The notes: generated by a model not told the origin, from the letters alone. DNA of 64,000 nucleotides from Bacteroidota bacterium (GCA_016722375.1 JADKJG010000008.1:1-64000); one strand, 5' to 3'; counted from the first letter of the stretch, positions 37,150-46,672 are shown. Numbers and translations: made by a program.

Positions 37150-37446
37150 TTATACGCTTCCGTAGAAATCAATAGCTTCTCCCTTCTTCAAGGTCACTAC
37201 TGCTTTCTTATAAGAAGGCTTCATGCCAGAGGCAACACCTTGCTTTGTGAAACGAACTTTCTTTTTACCCGGATTCACCAAGGTATTTACGGCTTCTACC
37301 TGTACATTATAGGTAGTTTCAACCGCCTTCTTGATTTCCAACTTGTTGGCATCCTTCGCTACGCGGAAAACATACTTGCCTGCTTTTTCGCCGCTTTTGG
37401 TTGACTTTTCGGTTATAACCGGTCTGATTAAAATATCTATTGCCAT
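37150..37446 (-). CDS. rplW: 50S ribosomal protein L23
   Basis: A 98-residue L23 with ILIRPVITEKSTKSGE at the start and the KLEIKKAVETTYNVQVEAVNTL helix-strand. It is a tunnel-exit protein that docks trigger factor and SRP. It sits between rplD (21 bp) and rplB (87 bp). Confidence 0.97.
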   Translation of the reverse strand: MAIDILIRPVITEKSTKSGEKAGKYVFRVAKDANKLEIKKAVETTYNVQVEAVNTLVNPGKKKVRFTKQGVASGMKPSYKKAVVTLKKGEAIDFYGSV

Positions 37447-37467
37447 GATGGTTGTCTCCTTACTTGA

Positions 37468-38100
37468 TTAGTTTTTAGCGAAATTAGTTTCTATGGACTT
37501 TACTGCTCCTTCGCTCAACACCAGCTTTTTGCAGTTCATCACATCATATATGTTCAGGTTCGTTGCTTCGGTCACCTTAAGTGTAGGGATATTGCGGGCC
37601 GAAAGAATAGTATTCTTATCGGCACTATCCATTACAAACACGCTTTTCACGCCGTTCAGTTTTAATCCCTTTACTACCGCTGCAAAGTCCTTTGTTTTAG
37701 GAGCAGAAAAATTAAAATCTTCTACTATTATCAGATTGCTATCCTTCGCTTTGTAGGTCAGGGCGCTTTTTCTGGCAATGTCTTTCACCTTTTTATTCAC
37801 CTTCAAAACATAGTCATGAGGTTTAGGGCCGAATGCGCGACCACCCCCTTTCAATCCGGGAGCTTTCATCGAACCGCGACGGGCACCACCGGTGCCTTTC
37901 TGGCGAAATGCTTTCTTGGTGGTACGCGATACCTCCCATTTTTCCTTGGACTTGTGCGTTCCCTGACGTTGTGCAGCCATGTAGGACTTCACACTCAGAT
38001 ATACCGCGTGGTCATTAGGTTCTATACCGAATATATCGTCCGAAAGATTGATTTCTCTTCCGGTTTCAGCACCGTCTTTGTTTAAAACTTTTACCTTCAT
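37468..38100 (-). CDS. rplD: 50S ribosomal protein L4
   Basis: A 210-residue L4 with the tunnel-extension region GTHKSKEKWEVSRTTKKAF and RQKGTGGARRGSMKAPGLKGGG, and the C-terminal globular domain. L4 binds 23S rRNA and, in other bacteria, autoregulates the S10 operon. Here it is the first gene of the block: rplC and rpsJ are absent upstream, and a consensus promoter plus a 5' leader hairpin precede it. A divergent unrelated gene starts at 38223. Confidence 0.97.
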   Translation of the reverse strand: MKVKVLNKDGAETGREINLSDDIFGIEPNDHAVYLSVKSYMAAQRQGTHKSKEKWEVSRTTKKAFRQKGTGGARRGSMKAPGLKGGGRAFGPKPHDYVLKVNKKVKDIARKSALTYKAKDSNLIIVEDFNFSAPKTKDFAAVVKGLKLNGVKSVFVMDSADKNTILSARNIPTLKVTEATNLNIYDVMNCKKLVLSEGAVKSIETNFAKN

Positions 38101-38148
38101 TATTCAAAATTTTTAGGGAGAATCGCATCCCTTCCGAAAAAGGGAACG

Positions 38149-38179
38149 CAAAAATATACTTTATCAACATAGTTCCAAA
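38149..38179 (-). promoter_or_regulatory. rplD promoter (TTTG-N19-TATTTTTG) and leader
   Basis: Minus-strand TTTG (38176-38179) and TATTTTTG (38149-38156) are exactly 19 bp apart. The short leader that follows can form TCCCTT/AAGGGA around a 6-nt loop (about 38127-38144), a possible site for L4 feedback. Confidence 0.85.
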
Positions 38180-38222
38180 TAGTTAAGGATAAAAAATCAG
38201 CAGCCCACTCAGGCTTAACATT

Positions 38223-39281
38223 ATGAAGACCCCGAAACATTACCAGCAACAGATTATCACCAAAAAGAAGAAGATATACCCTATCAATAGGGAATTGCGC
38301 CAATATTTATTGGATAATCAGCGAGAAATCAGTCTCTCAGTTAGCTATGGAGATCTCAAGCATTTTAACGGAGGAGTACCTATTCGTGACAAACGGGGTA
38401 TTGATACTCTTTGGGAAGCCGCTATGTATCCGCCGCACGAGTTAAAACATATTCATGAGGGGCTGAAACAAATTTATTCTATTCTCAAGACAGGGGGCGA
38501 CACCTCCGTACACAAGCACCTGCAAATAGAGCGGATAGACTACTGCACCTTTGGCAACTCTAATCCATTTCGGATTAAGGTGGTCAACAATTTCAACGAC
38601 AATTACGACTACTTCTACATCAAACAGGCTGATGCCTCGCGCATCTATGGCTTAGAGTTGGAGCATATTCTGACTCCTGCCCGCATCAATTTTTTTGTGG
38701 ATCAGCATACCTTGGTTGAAGAACATATAGCGGGCATTCCGGGGGATCAGTTTATTGAAGTGCATTTGAAAAATCCCGGCTTCAACCAGGTGCGCATAGC
38801 CAAAGAATTTGTCAAGTTCAATGAGCGCTGTTTCATCCGCTTGTTGGGCGATATGCGCTCCTATAATTATGTGTTTGATATCACGCCCGATTTTGAGGAA
38901 GTGCAATTCCGTATTCGCGCCATTGATTTTGACCAGCAAAGTTATGAGGGAAAGAAGAGTTTGTATCTACCCCAGTTCTTTAAAGAAAATGCCGTGTTGG
39001 TGCAGTTGACCTTAAAGTTGTTATCCCCCGAAACAATTCTTCAGTACCAAAAAGAGGAGAGAACCCTCGTTGCCCGCCGAAGTATTTCGGCTCACTACCG
39101 CCTCACAAATCTGATAGACGTGATGGACCGCGACACCATTGCCCCCATAGAAAAGGTGAAACAGTTAGCCAAAGAGCTTGCCATACATTACAAGGAGGAG
39201 TCGTTTTTGGATTGTCACTCAATGGGGGCAATAGTGCGTAACAGTTTGAGGCTGCTGACCGAAGATTTGAAGGAGAAGTAG
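38223..39281 (+). CDS. uncharacterised protein with kinase-like motifs
   Basis: A 352-residue soluble protein. The middle part carries EFVKFNERCFIRLLGDMRSYNYVFDI and, ~25 residues later, RIRAIDFDQQ. The spacing of LGD...N and DFD resembles the catalytic and metal-binding loops of eukaryotic-like or aminoglycoside-type kinases. The N-terminal ~90 residues (REISLSVSYGDLKHFNG) are not recognised. It is divergent from rplD with a ~120-bp shared region. A phosphotransferase activity is a hypothesis; no glycine-rich loop could be pointed to. Confidence 0.6.
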   Translation: MKTPKHYQQQIITKKKKIYPINRELRQYLLDNQREISLSVSYGDLKHFNGGVPIRDKRGIDTLWEAAMYPPHELKHIHEGLKQIYSILKTGGDTSVHKHLQIERIDYCTFGNSNPFRIKVVNNFNDNYDYFYIKQADASRIYGLELEHILTPARINFFVDQHTLVEEHIAGIPGDQFIEVHLKNPGFNQVRIAKEFVKFNERCFIRLLGDMRSYNYVFDITPDFEEVQFRIRAIDFDQQSYEGKKSLYLPQFFKENAVLVQLTLKLLSPETILQYQKEERTLVARRSISAHYRLTNLIDVMDRDTIAPIEKVKQLAKELAIHYKEESFLDCHSMGAIVRNSLRLLTEDLKEK

Positions 39282-39486
39282 GCTAAGACGCTACGGTAAG
39301 CCATCTCGTATGTGGCATACCATTAAGTTAAGAAACAGTAAGGTAATAGTGAGGGCTGCTTCTTTCCTTGTTTGAAGATGCTGGCTACAAAAATATATGC
39401 CGGCATTGTCTAAATGAGGGGAATCCATCTCTTCCCGGGATGATTGCAGACTCCTTTAATACCCTATTAGACGGCTTTTACACCCA

Positions 39487-39591
39487 ACTCAAGACGAAGC
39501 GATACAAACTCGAAGTGTTTCAATGCAAACGCGAAATGTTTTGCTTCAAACGGCTTCTTTTTGTATCGAAACTGACAGAAATCGGTGTTTT
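39487..39591. repeat. 21-bp imperfect tandem array D (5 units)
   Basis: Five consecutive 21-bp units starting with AC, and the first four ending in AA, for example ACTCGAAGTGTTTCAATGCA followed by A. Only the unit borders and scattered GAA/TTC words are kept. Falls in an open frame from 39368, but I do not accept that as a gene. Confidence 0.7.
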
Positions 39592-39689
39592 TGGCCTACT
39601 TCTTGCCGAGACATTATTTGTAATGAATCCTCCATTTTGTCGTCATTTTGCTCCAAATAGTTGGATTTTGCATACAGACTCTCCTTCTT

Positions 39690-39858
39690 TTCCTTAAGGA
39701 AAAGAAGGAATTCCTTAAAGGAAAGTCTCTTTTCCTTAAAGGAAAATTACTTTCTCTTAATGATTGATACACGATTCCTTAAAGGAAAGCCTCCGTTCTT
39801 TAAGGAATTGCAGGAATCTCTTAAGCAAAAAGGAGATTTGCAGAAAGAATATCACTAA
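39690..39858. repeat. 21-bp imperfect tandem array E (8 units)
   Basis: Eight units with the palindromic core TTCCTTAAAGGAA plus ~8 variable bases. Seven are 21 bp and one (39753-39774) is 22 bp, after which the 21-bp period resumes. The extra base shifts the reading frame relative to the repeat. Confidence 0.85.
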
Positions 39859-40187
39859 AACATATAGGGATTGAGCTTATCTCTTAAAGAAATGATTCAA
39901 CCCCGTAAGACAATATCAATAGATTTAGGGAAAAGCAAGAGAATAGAGATGGATGGTTGGGGGGAACAGTTGAAAACGGAAAACCGCATGACTTAACTTA
40001 ATGGCTTTGCCTTTATGTGTCAATCAATTCAGCGGCAGAGAAAAAACAATTTGATTTTCTAAAGGGTATTATTCTGATTGGATTTATATAGCAAACCCGG
40101 TCTCAAATTTGATCGGTATATATTTAGTTTTAAAAAATGTTATAATCTCAAATGCTGCAAATTGCTTTCTAACTTCGCACCCTGATA

Positions 40188-40640
40188 ATGACAGCGAAAC
40201 GCAATTATTTTACTGGAGATAGTCAACCGGAGTTAGGGTTTAAGCTATTTTTAAAGTACTGTTCCATTGGCCTTTTGGTGTTTTTATTTTCAGTAGGACA
40301 GCGCTCTGCGTTTGCTAATAGTAGCACTGAAGAGTCCAACATAAAGATGGATTTAGGAGTGCTTTTGTCGGGACACTCTATTAGTATCCTGAGTTCACCA
40401 CTTCATCTGCCGTTTGAATCAACCCCGAATCCCCAACCTCAGTATGATCCCACTGAGAAGGATAGTGAAGATGATTTGGGTAGTGATTGTACTCTAGCTA
40501 TAGGATGCCAGACACTGGAGGGGGTGTTAATCCCTCCTTCTGGAAGAATTGTATTTTCATTAGTAGTAGATTCTTTACAAAACCGATCCACGGTTCCTCT
40601 TTTCATACTCTACCATTCTTGGAAGAGTTTCCTCTCCTAA
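40188..40640 (+). CDS. small exported protein upstream of the RND operon
   Basis: A 150-residue protein. A membrane/signal segment at about residues 20-44 (FLKYCSIGLLVFLFSVGQRSAFA) is followed by an acidic, proline-rich mature part with two cysteines (DCTLAIGC) and a C-terminal VPLFILYHSWKSFLS. I do not recognise a family. It precedes the efflux operon by ~128 bp on the same strand, like other small accessory proteins ahead of RND systems; the link is by position. Confidence 0.55.
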   Translation: MTAKRNYFTGDSQPELGFKLFLKYCSIGLLVFLFSVGQRSAFANSSTEESNIKMDLGVLLSGHSISILSSPLHLPFESTPNPQPQYDPTEKDSEDDLGSDCTLAIGCQTLEGVLIPPSGRIVFSLVVDSLQNRSTVPLFILYHSWKSFLS

Positions 40641-40767
40641 TTTTCTAATTCTCCAGAGATTGTTTTACATGGTACGCTCCATGTATTTAATGATCTGTAT
40701 AGTACTCTGCTATGTAGCAGAGACTGATGTTCTAATAAGTCTTTCGTCAAAACAAATCAAAAGTAAA

Positions 40768-41853
40768 ATGAAGAGTGTCGTAATGCTCCTGAGCCTTTCA
40801 ACTATGTTGGTGTTCACAAGCTGTAATAATGAAAAACATATAAAGGAAGCAGAAGCTAAATTTCTGGTTACCAGTCCGGTTCAAATGGACACGATGATTT
40901 ATCAGGATTACGTGTGCCAGATTCATGCCATCAGCCACATTGAAATAAGGTCGCAGGAAAGGGGTTACCTGCAGAACGTTTACGTGGACGAAGGACAGAA
41001 TGTAAAAAAGGGACAGAAGATGTTTCAAATTATGCCTTTGATATACGAGGCAGAAATGGAAAAGGCAAAGGCCAATGTAAGTTTTGCTGAGATTGAATAT
41101 CAGAATACCAAGAATCTTGCTGACAGCAACATCGTGTCGAAGAATGAATTGGCATTGGGTAAAGCAACATTAGATAAAGAGAAAGCAGAGTTGGCTCTGG
41201 CTCAGGCACATTTGGCATTTACAGATATACGCGCTCCCTTCGATGGCATCATGGACCGCTTTTATCAGCGACTGGGCAGTTTAGTAGATGAAGGTGAATT
41301 GCTCACCACTCTTTCAGATAACAGCAAAATGTGGGTGTACTTCAATGTCCCCGAATCGGAATATCTGGATTACGCTTCCCGCACCGCAAAAACAGGCAAG
41401 CAGCAGGTAAAGCTGCGTATGGCCAACGGTGAAATATTTTCACGCGAGGGAACGGTAGAAACGATAGAGGCGGACTTTAACAATGAAACCGGAAACATTG
41501 CTTTCCGTGCCACTTTCTCTAATCCCGATAAAATCTTGCGACATGGAGAGACGGGCACCATACTGATGCCGACGCACCTTAAAAACGCCATCATCATTCC
41601 TCAAAAGGCAACTTTTGATATCCTAGATAAGAAGTTCGTTTATGTGCTGGATAACAACAACGTGTTGAAGTCAAAGCAAATTACGATAGCTCAGGAAATG
41701 CCCCATCTATATGTAGTTAGCTCAGGCCTCGACGTTAACGACAAAATCCTTCTAGAAGGATTAGGCAAGGTAAAAAACAATGAAAAAATAGAAACTGAGT
41801 TTGTGTCTTTTGAAAAGGCGTTATCCGACCTAAATAATTTACACGCCGAATAA
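40768..41853 (+). CDS. RND efflux membrane-fusion lipoprotein
   Basis: A 361-residue periplasmic adaptor from the ATG giving MKSVVMLLSL; the frame opens 36 codons earlier but without signal-peptide logic. Lipidated Cys19 (LVFTSC). The order of domains is standard: a lipoyl half-motif (RGYLQNVYVDEGQNVKKGQ), an alpha hairpin (~95-160), the second lipoyl half (IRAPFDGIMDR), a beta-barrel and the membrane-proximal domain. It links the inner-membrane pump to the outer-membrane channel. First of three genes encoding a complete tripartite pump; 26 bp before the pump gene. Confidence 0.92.
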   Translation: MKSVVMLLSLSTMLVFTSCNNEKHIKEAEAKFLVTSPVQMDTMIYQDYVCQIHAISHIEIRSQERGYLQNVYVDEGQNVKKGQKMFQIMPLIYEAEMEKAKANVSFAEIEYQNTKNLADSNIVSKNELALGKATLDKEKAELALAQAHLAFTDIRAPFDGIMDRFYQRLGSLVDEGELLTTLSDNSKMWVYFNVPESEYLDYASRTAKTGKQQVKLRMANGEIFSREGTVETIEADFNNETGNIAFRATFSNPDKILRHGETGTILMPTHLKNAIIIPQKATFDILDKKFVYVLDNNNVLKSKQITIAQEMPHLYVVSSGLDVNDKILLEGLGKVKNNEKIETEFVSFEKALSDLNNLHAE

Positions 41854-41879
41854 GGCAAGAACCAAAAAACAAAGAAAAG

Positions 41880-44800
41880 ATGTTTAATAAATTCATTCAA
41901 AGGCCGGTTCTTGCCATTGCCATATCTATTGGAATAGTCTTCATGGGGCTATTAGCCATCACGACACTACCGGTAGCCCAGTTCCCGCAAATCGCTCCTC
42001 CGCGAGTCACTATCTTCATTGAATTTCCGGGATCTAACGCCGATGTATTAGTTAAATCTACTTTAACTATTTTGGAAAGAGCCATCAATGGTGTTCAGGG
42101 AATGCAATACATCCTGTCGGATGCCACCAGTGCCAGCGAGGCGAGTATTGATATAGTATTTGAACCCGGAACGGACCCGACCATTGCCGCAGCCAGAGTA
42201 AAATCGAGAGTGGATCAGGTGATGACCAACCTTCCTCCCTTGGTGCAACGGGAAGGTGTTATCATCAAACCGCTGCAGCCCAGCATGCTGATGTACCTGA
42301 ATCTTTACAGCACAGAAAAAGGTACGGACGAAAAATTTCTATTCAACTATGCCAACACATATATCTTGCCTGAAATCCAGCGGATCAGTGGTATGGGTAT
42401 GGCCGAGGCGATTGGTAGCCGTGCTTTTGCTATTCGTGTCTGGTTAAATCCCGACAGAATGAGGGCTTATAAAATTTCGGCTGACGAAGTTTTGAAAGCA
42501 ATTGACGAGCAAAGTGTACTGGCACGACCGGGAAGAGTAGGATTGAGTTCCGGGAAAACCGCACAGTCTCAGGAGTATGTTTTTACTTATAAGGGATGGT
42601 ATAACACTCCGGAACAGTACCAGGAAATCATCCTCCGGGCCAATGCACAGGGAGAAATACTGAAACTTAAAGATATTGCTCAAGTAGAGGTAGGAAGTGA
42701 ATTCGTTGACATCTACTCCAACAAGGATGGTTATCCGTCTGCTTCGTTGGTGCTCAAACAAAACCCGGGCAGTAATGCTAACAAGGTGATTGAGGATGTA
42801 AAAGCAAAATTGGTAGAGCTAAAGAAAGATTTTCCTGCCGGGATGAATTATGAAATCAACTACGACGTTTCAAAATTCGTGGATGCTTCCATTGAAAAAG
42901 TGCTTCATACACTATTGGAAGCTTTCATACTAGTAGCCTTGGTAGTCTTCATTTTTCTCGGCGATTGGCGATCTACCCTTATTCCCATCTTGGCTGTACC
43001 GGTATCTCTTATCGGCACGTTTGCCTTCATGCAAATGTTTGGACTGAGCATCAACCTAATCACACTGTTTGCGCTGGTTTTGGCTATTGGTATCGTTGTG
43101 GACAATGCCATTGTGGTCGTGGAAGCGGTGCACGTTAAAATGGAGGAAGAGAATTTATCTCCGTACAAAGCATCGAAAAAAGCACTGGTAGAAATAGGCG
43201 GTGCGATTATCGCCATTACCTTGGTTATGACTGCAGTTTTTGTTCCGGTAGCATTTATGTCCGGACCGGTAGGGGTATTGTACCGTCAGTTTTCGATTGC
43301 CATGGCAACTGCCATTATCCTCTCTGGAGTTGTGGCCCTCACGTTGACACCTGTTCTATGCGCCATCCTATTAAAAAACACGCATGGGCAGCCTAAAAGT
43401 AAAACACCAATCAGCATTTTTCTTGACTGGTTCAACAAAGGCTTTGGAAAAGTTACTGGAAAATATGCAGGCCTGCTCAAACTGATAGTCAACCGGAAAG
43501 TAATCACCTACGGCATATTGGTGGCTTTTGCTTTCGGGATTGTAGGCATCAATAAAATTCTTCCCGCAGGCTTTATTCCTAACGAAGATCAGGGACAGAT
43601 ATATGCTATTATTCAAACGCCGCCGGGAACAACTCTTGAACGGACCAATGAAATAGCAAGAAGTCTTCAACTCATTGCCAAAAAGGTGGATGGCGTTCAA
43701 TCCGTAACAGCGTTGGCAGGTTTCGAAATCCTCACGGAGGGAAGAGGTTCTAATGCCGGAACCTGTTTGATAAATTTGAAAGACTGGTCGGAACGAAAAC
43801 ATTCAGTAAAGCAAGTCATTAAAGAGCTGGAAGAAAAAACAAAAGACCTCGCGGCCAATATTGAATACTTTGAACCACCGGCTGTACCCGGCTATGGTAC
43901 GTCTGATGGTTTCTCTCTTCGCTTATTAGATAAAAACGGAGATGTAGATTATCAGGCGTTTGATAAAGTGAATAGCGACTTTGTGGCTGCGTTGAGAAAA
44001 AGAAAAGAATTGAGCGGATTGTTTGCGTTTTATTCTGCCAAGTATCCGCAATACGAAATAACCATAGATAACGAGTTGGCCATGCAAAAGGGAGTTACTA
44101 TAGGAAACGCCATGGAAAACCTGAATGTCATGATTGGCAGTACCTACGAACAGGGATTTATCCGGTTCAATAATTATTATAAAGTTTACACCCAAGCCGG
44201 TCCCGAATTCAGAAAACAACCTTCAGACCTACTGAATATGTTCGTTAAAAACGACCAGGGAGAAATGGTTCCTTATTCAGCGTTTATGAAAATAACCAAG
44301 ACGCAGGGCCCCAATGAAATATCTCGATACAATCTCTATATCTCTTCTCTAATTAACGGAACCCCCGCCGCTGGATACTCTTCGGGGGATGCCATTAAAG
44401 CGATACGCGAAGTGGCTAAAGAATCCTTGCCTCGCGGATATGACATTGCTTGGGAAGGCCTTTCGTATGATGAGGCACGCAGAGGAAATGAAGCGCTTTA
44501 CATATTTCTGGTGGTACTGTTCTTCGTTTACTTAATTCTCGCGGCGCAGTATGAAAGTTTTCTTTTGCCGTTTGCGGTCATTCTTTCTATTCCTCCCGGA
44601 ATTTTTGGCTCGTTCGTTCTATTAAAAACTATGGGATTAGCCAATGATGTTTATGCGCAGGTGGGATTGATTATGCTCACCGGATTGTTAGGTAAAAATG
44701 CGGTGCTGATCGTGGAGTTCGCTGTTCAAAAACACAGTCAGGGGGCAACGGTACTGGATGCCGCCATTGAAGGCGCACGGGTCCGATTCCGCCCTATTCT

Positions 44801-45107
44801 AATGACCTCATTCGCCTTTATTGCCGGCTTGATTCCATTGGTCGTTGCCACCGGTCCCGGTGCAGTCGGTAACCACACCATTGGGGCCTCTGCATTAGGC
44901 GGTATGTTGTTCGGAACTGTTTTCGGAGTCATTCTGGTACCGGGGCTTTACTACATATTTGGAAAACTGCAAGAGGGCAAACGGTTGATTAATGACGAAG
45001 ACATAAATCCGCTAACCGAAGACTTTGTAGAAACACAACATCAACCAGCGGTTCCCAGAAACGTTAGAAAACTAATAGCTAAAATCTTAAGAAGAAATGA
45101 ATTGTAA
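41880..45107 (+). CDS. RND multidrug efflux pump, HAE1/AcrB type
   Basis: A 1075-residue inner-membrane transporter of normal length with 12 membrane helices and two large periplasmic loops. The start FNKFIQRPVLAIAISIGIVFMG is typical. The fourth helix carries the proton-relay aspartates in LAIGIVVDNAIVVVEAV, and the tenth region has GLLGKNAVLIVEFA with the relay lysine. HAE1-type pumps export hydrophobic or amphiphilic drugs by proton exchange. Substrates are not predictable. It overlaps the outer-membrane factor gene by 11 bp. Confidence 0.95.
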   Translation: MFNKFIQRPVLAIAISIGIVFMGLLAITTLPVAQFPQIAPPRVTIFIEFPGSNADVLVKSTLTILERAINGVQGMQYILSDATSASEASIDIVFEPGTDPTIAAARVKSRVDQVMTNLPPLVQREGVIIKPLQPSMLMYLNLYSTEKGTDEKFLFNYANTYILPEIQRISGMGMAEAIGSRAFAIRVWLNPDRMRAYKISADEVLKAIDEQSVLARPGRVGLSSGKTAQSQEYVFTYKGWYNTPEQYQEIILRANAQGEILKLKDIAQVEVGSEFVDIYSNKDGYPSASLVLKQNPGSNANKVIEDVKAKLVELKKDFPAGMNYEINYDVSKFVDASIEKVLHTLLEAFILVALVVFIFLGDWRSTLIPILAVPVSLIGTFAFMQMFGLSINLITLFALVLAIGIVVDNAIVVVEAVHVKMEEENLSPYKASKKALVEIGGAIIAITLVMTAVFVPVAFMSGPVGVLYRQFSIAMATAIILSGVVALTLTPVLCAILLKNTHGQPKSKTPISIFLDWFNKGFGKVTGKYAGLLKLIVNRKVITYGILVAFAFGIVGINKILPAGFIPNEDQGQIYAIIQTPPGTTLERTNEIARSLQLIAKKVDGVQSVTALAGFEILTEGRGSNAGTCLINLKDWSERKHSVKQVIKELEEKTKDLAANIEYFEPPAVPGYGTSDGFSLRLLDKNGDVDYQAFDKVNSDFVAALRKRKELSGLFAFYSAKYPQYEITIDNELAMQKGVTIGNAMENLNVMIGSTYEQGFIRFNNYYKVYTQAGPEFRKQPSDLLNMFVKNDQGEMVPYSAFMKITKTQGPNEISRYNLYISSLINGTPAAGYSSGDAIKAIREVAKESLPRGYDIAWEGLSYDEARRGNEALYIFLVVLFFVYLILAAQYESFLLPFAVILSIPPGIFGSFVLLKTMGLANDVYAQVGLIMLTGLLGKNAVLIVEFAVQKHSQGATVLDAAIEGARVRFRPILMTSFAFIAGLIPLVVATGPGAVGNHTIGASALGGMLFGTVFGVILVPGLYYIFGKLQEGKRLINDEDINPLTEDFVETQHQPAVPRNVRKLIAKILRRNEL

Positions 45108-46521
45108 ATTATTTATTAAACCCGCCGTGGTAGCTTTCATCCTGCTTTCAAGTGGGGGGTGTAAAATATTTAAAGCTCCGATGAGGTCTGAGAACAAATC
45201 GGTGCCCGACAGCTACTATCAATCAAAGGATACGACCAACTCGGCCAATGTCAAATGGAGGGTGTACTTTACCGATAGCAATTTAATTGCGCTGATTGAT
45301 ACCGCCCTGAAAAACAATCAGGAGTTGAATATTACGATGCAGGAAATTGCTATTGCCCGTAGTGAAGTCAGAGCTAAAAAAGGGGAGTACCTTCCCTATG
45401 GAAGCATCGGCCTCAATGGCGGCGTTGACCGATCAGGCAAGTACACATGGAACGGCCAGTCGGAAGAAGATTGGAAAGGAAACCATTCGAAACCAAAATA
45501 CATAGGCGACTTTATGCTCGGTGTTGCTTTTTCGTGGGAGCTGGATGTTTGGAAGAAACTGCGCAACGCCAAAAATGCCGCATTGGCGCGCTACCTGGGC
45601 AGTATAGAAGGGAAGAACTTTATGGTGACCAACCTTATATCCGAAATTGCCAACTCCTATTACGAACTAGTGGCCTTAGATAACCAGTTGGTTATTATCA
45701 GTAAGAACATTGAAATTCAGCAAAACGCGCTGCAAATCGTCAGGCAACAAAAAGATGCAGCCCGGGTTACACAGTTGGCCGTCAACCGTTTTGAAGCACA
45801 ATTGCTCAACACGCAAAACTTGCAGTATGAGATTCAGCAGCAAGCGGTAGAGACCGAAAACAAAATCAACTTCTTGACGGGGCGTTTTCCGAAACCTGTT
45901 TTAAGAAATGATTTGTCGTTTAACAGTCGCGTATTCGATTCTATCTCGACCGGTATTCCCAGCCAGCTATTAGAAAACCGTCCCGACATTCGGCAGGCAG
46001 AGCAGGAACTGGCCGCCGCTAAACTGGACGTCAAGGTTGCCAAAGCCAACTTCTTTCCCTCCTTCCGCATTTCCGCAGCGGTAGGTCTTCAGGCATTTAA
46101 TCCTGCCGTATGGTTCCGGCCGCAGTCTATTCTCTACAATTTCTTTGCAGATATGATGGCGCCCCTGCTTAACCGAAATGCTATTAGAGCAGGCTACCTG
46201 AGTTCGAGAGCAAAACAGGTGCAGGCGGTTTATAATTACGAGCAGACTATCCTGAAAGCATACATGGAGGTAGTCAATCAGTTTTCGGGTATTGACAAAT
46301 ACACGAAGAGCTTTGAAACCAAGTCGAGCGAGGTGGAAATTCTGACACAATCTGTGGCCGTTTCCGACAATCTTTTCCGTTCTGCCCGGGCAGATTATAT
46401 GGAAGTATTATTGACCCAACGCGAAGCACTGGAATCGAAAATGCAACTCATCGAAATCAAGAAGAAACAGTTGAATGCCGAAGTCAATATTTATAAAGCA
46501 CTGGGAGGCGGTTGGAATTAA
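45097..46521 (+). CDS. RND efflux outer-membrane factor (OprM/NodT type)
   Basis: A 474-residue lipoprotein channel. Signal peptide with lipidated Cys22 (LLSSGGC), then two repeated OEP domains with long alpha-helical hairpins; SQLLENRPDIRQAEQELAAAKLDVKVAKANFFPSFR-type signatures are present at about 295-330. Trimers form the outer-membrane barrel and periplasmic tunnel. Its start lies inside the pump gene (11-bp overlap), confirming one operon for the tripartite system. Confidence 0.94.
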   Translation: MNCKLFIKPAVVAFILLSSGGCKIFKAPMRSENKSVPDSYYQSKDTTNSANVKWRVYFTDSNLIALIDTALKNNQELNITMQEIAIARSEVRAKKGEYLPYGSIGLNGGVDRSGKYTWNGQSEEDWKGNHSKPKYIGDFMLGVAFSWELDVWKKLRNAKNAALARYLGSIEGKNFMVTNLISEIANSYYELVALDNQLVIISKNIEIQQNALQIVRQQKDAARVTQLAVNRFEAQLLNTQNLQYEIQQQAVETENKINFLTGRFPKPVLRNDLSFNSRVFDSISTGIPSQLLENRPDIRQAEQELAAAKLDVKVAKANFFPSFRISAAVGLQAFNPAVWFRPQSILYNFFADMMAPLLNRNAIRAGYLSSRAKQVQAVYNYEQTILKAYMEVVNQFSGIDKYTKSFETKSSEVEILTQSVAVSDNLFRSARADYMEVLLTQREALESKMQLIEIKKKQLNAEVNIYKALGGGWN

Positions 46522-46602
46522 ACCAACTTGCGTTCTCATTCTGCGACAATTTTTTGAACCTATTAAGCCACTAGCTACGAGCCTTGAGCCAATAGAAGCC
46601 TT

Positions 46603-46672
46603 GAGCTACTAGCCTTTAGCCTTGAGAGAATGCAGGCCTTGTTTTTTTCTCACGGCTAAAGGCTAGTAGCTC
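46603..46672. repeat. 19-bp perfect inverted repeat
   Basis: GAGCTACTAGCCTTTAGCC (46603-46621) and GGCTAAAGGCTAGTAGCTC (46654-46672), 32 bp apart, with an inner GAGAGAA/TTTCTC extension. Related GAGCC/CTTGAGC words precede it from 46570. It could end the efflux transcript. Confidence 0.75.

Larger units (their letters stand above)
39282..40187. other. 906-bp spacer holding two 21-bp arrays
   Basis: No accepted gene. It holds arrays D (39487-39591) and E (39690-39858), and two copies of a TTAACTTAATG word (39324-39334 reversed, 39993-40003) that also occurs near 26981. The last ~150 bp are AT-rich promoter-like sequence ahead of 40188, with a possible TAACTTCG -7 box at 40169-40176. Confidence 0.6.

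Noticed and set aside
39368..39697. 109-codon frame over array D as a gene
   Set aside because: Low-complexity, no signal or motif, and it runs through the repeat with no conserved part.
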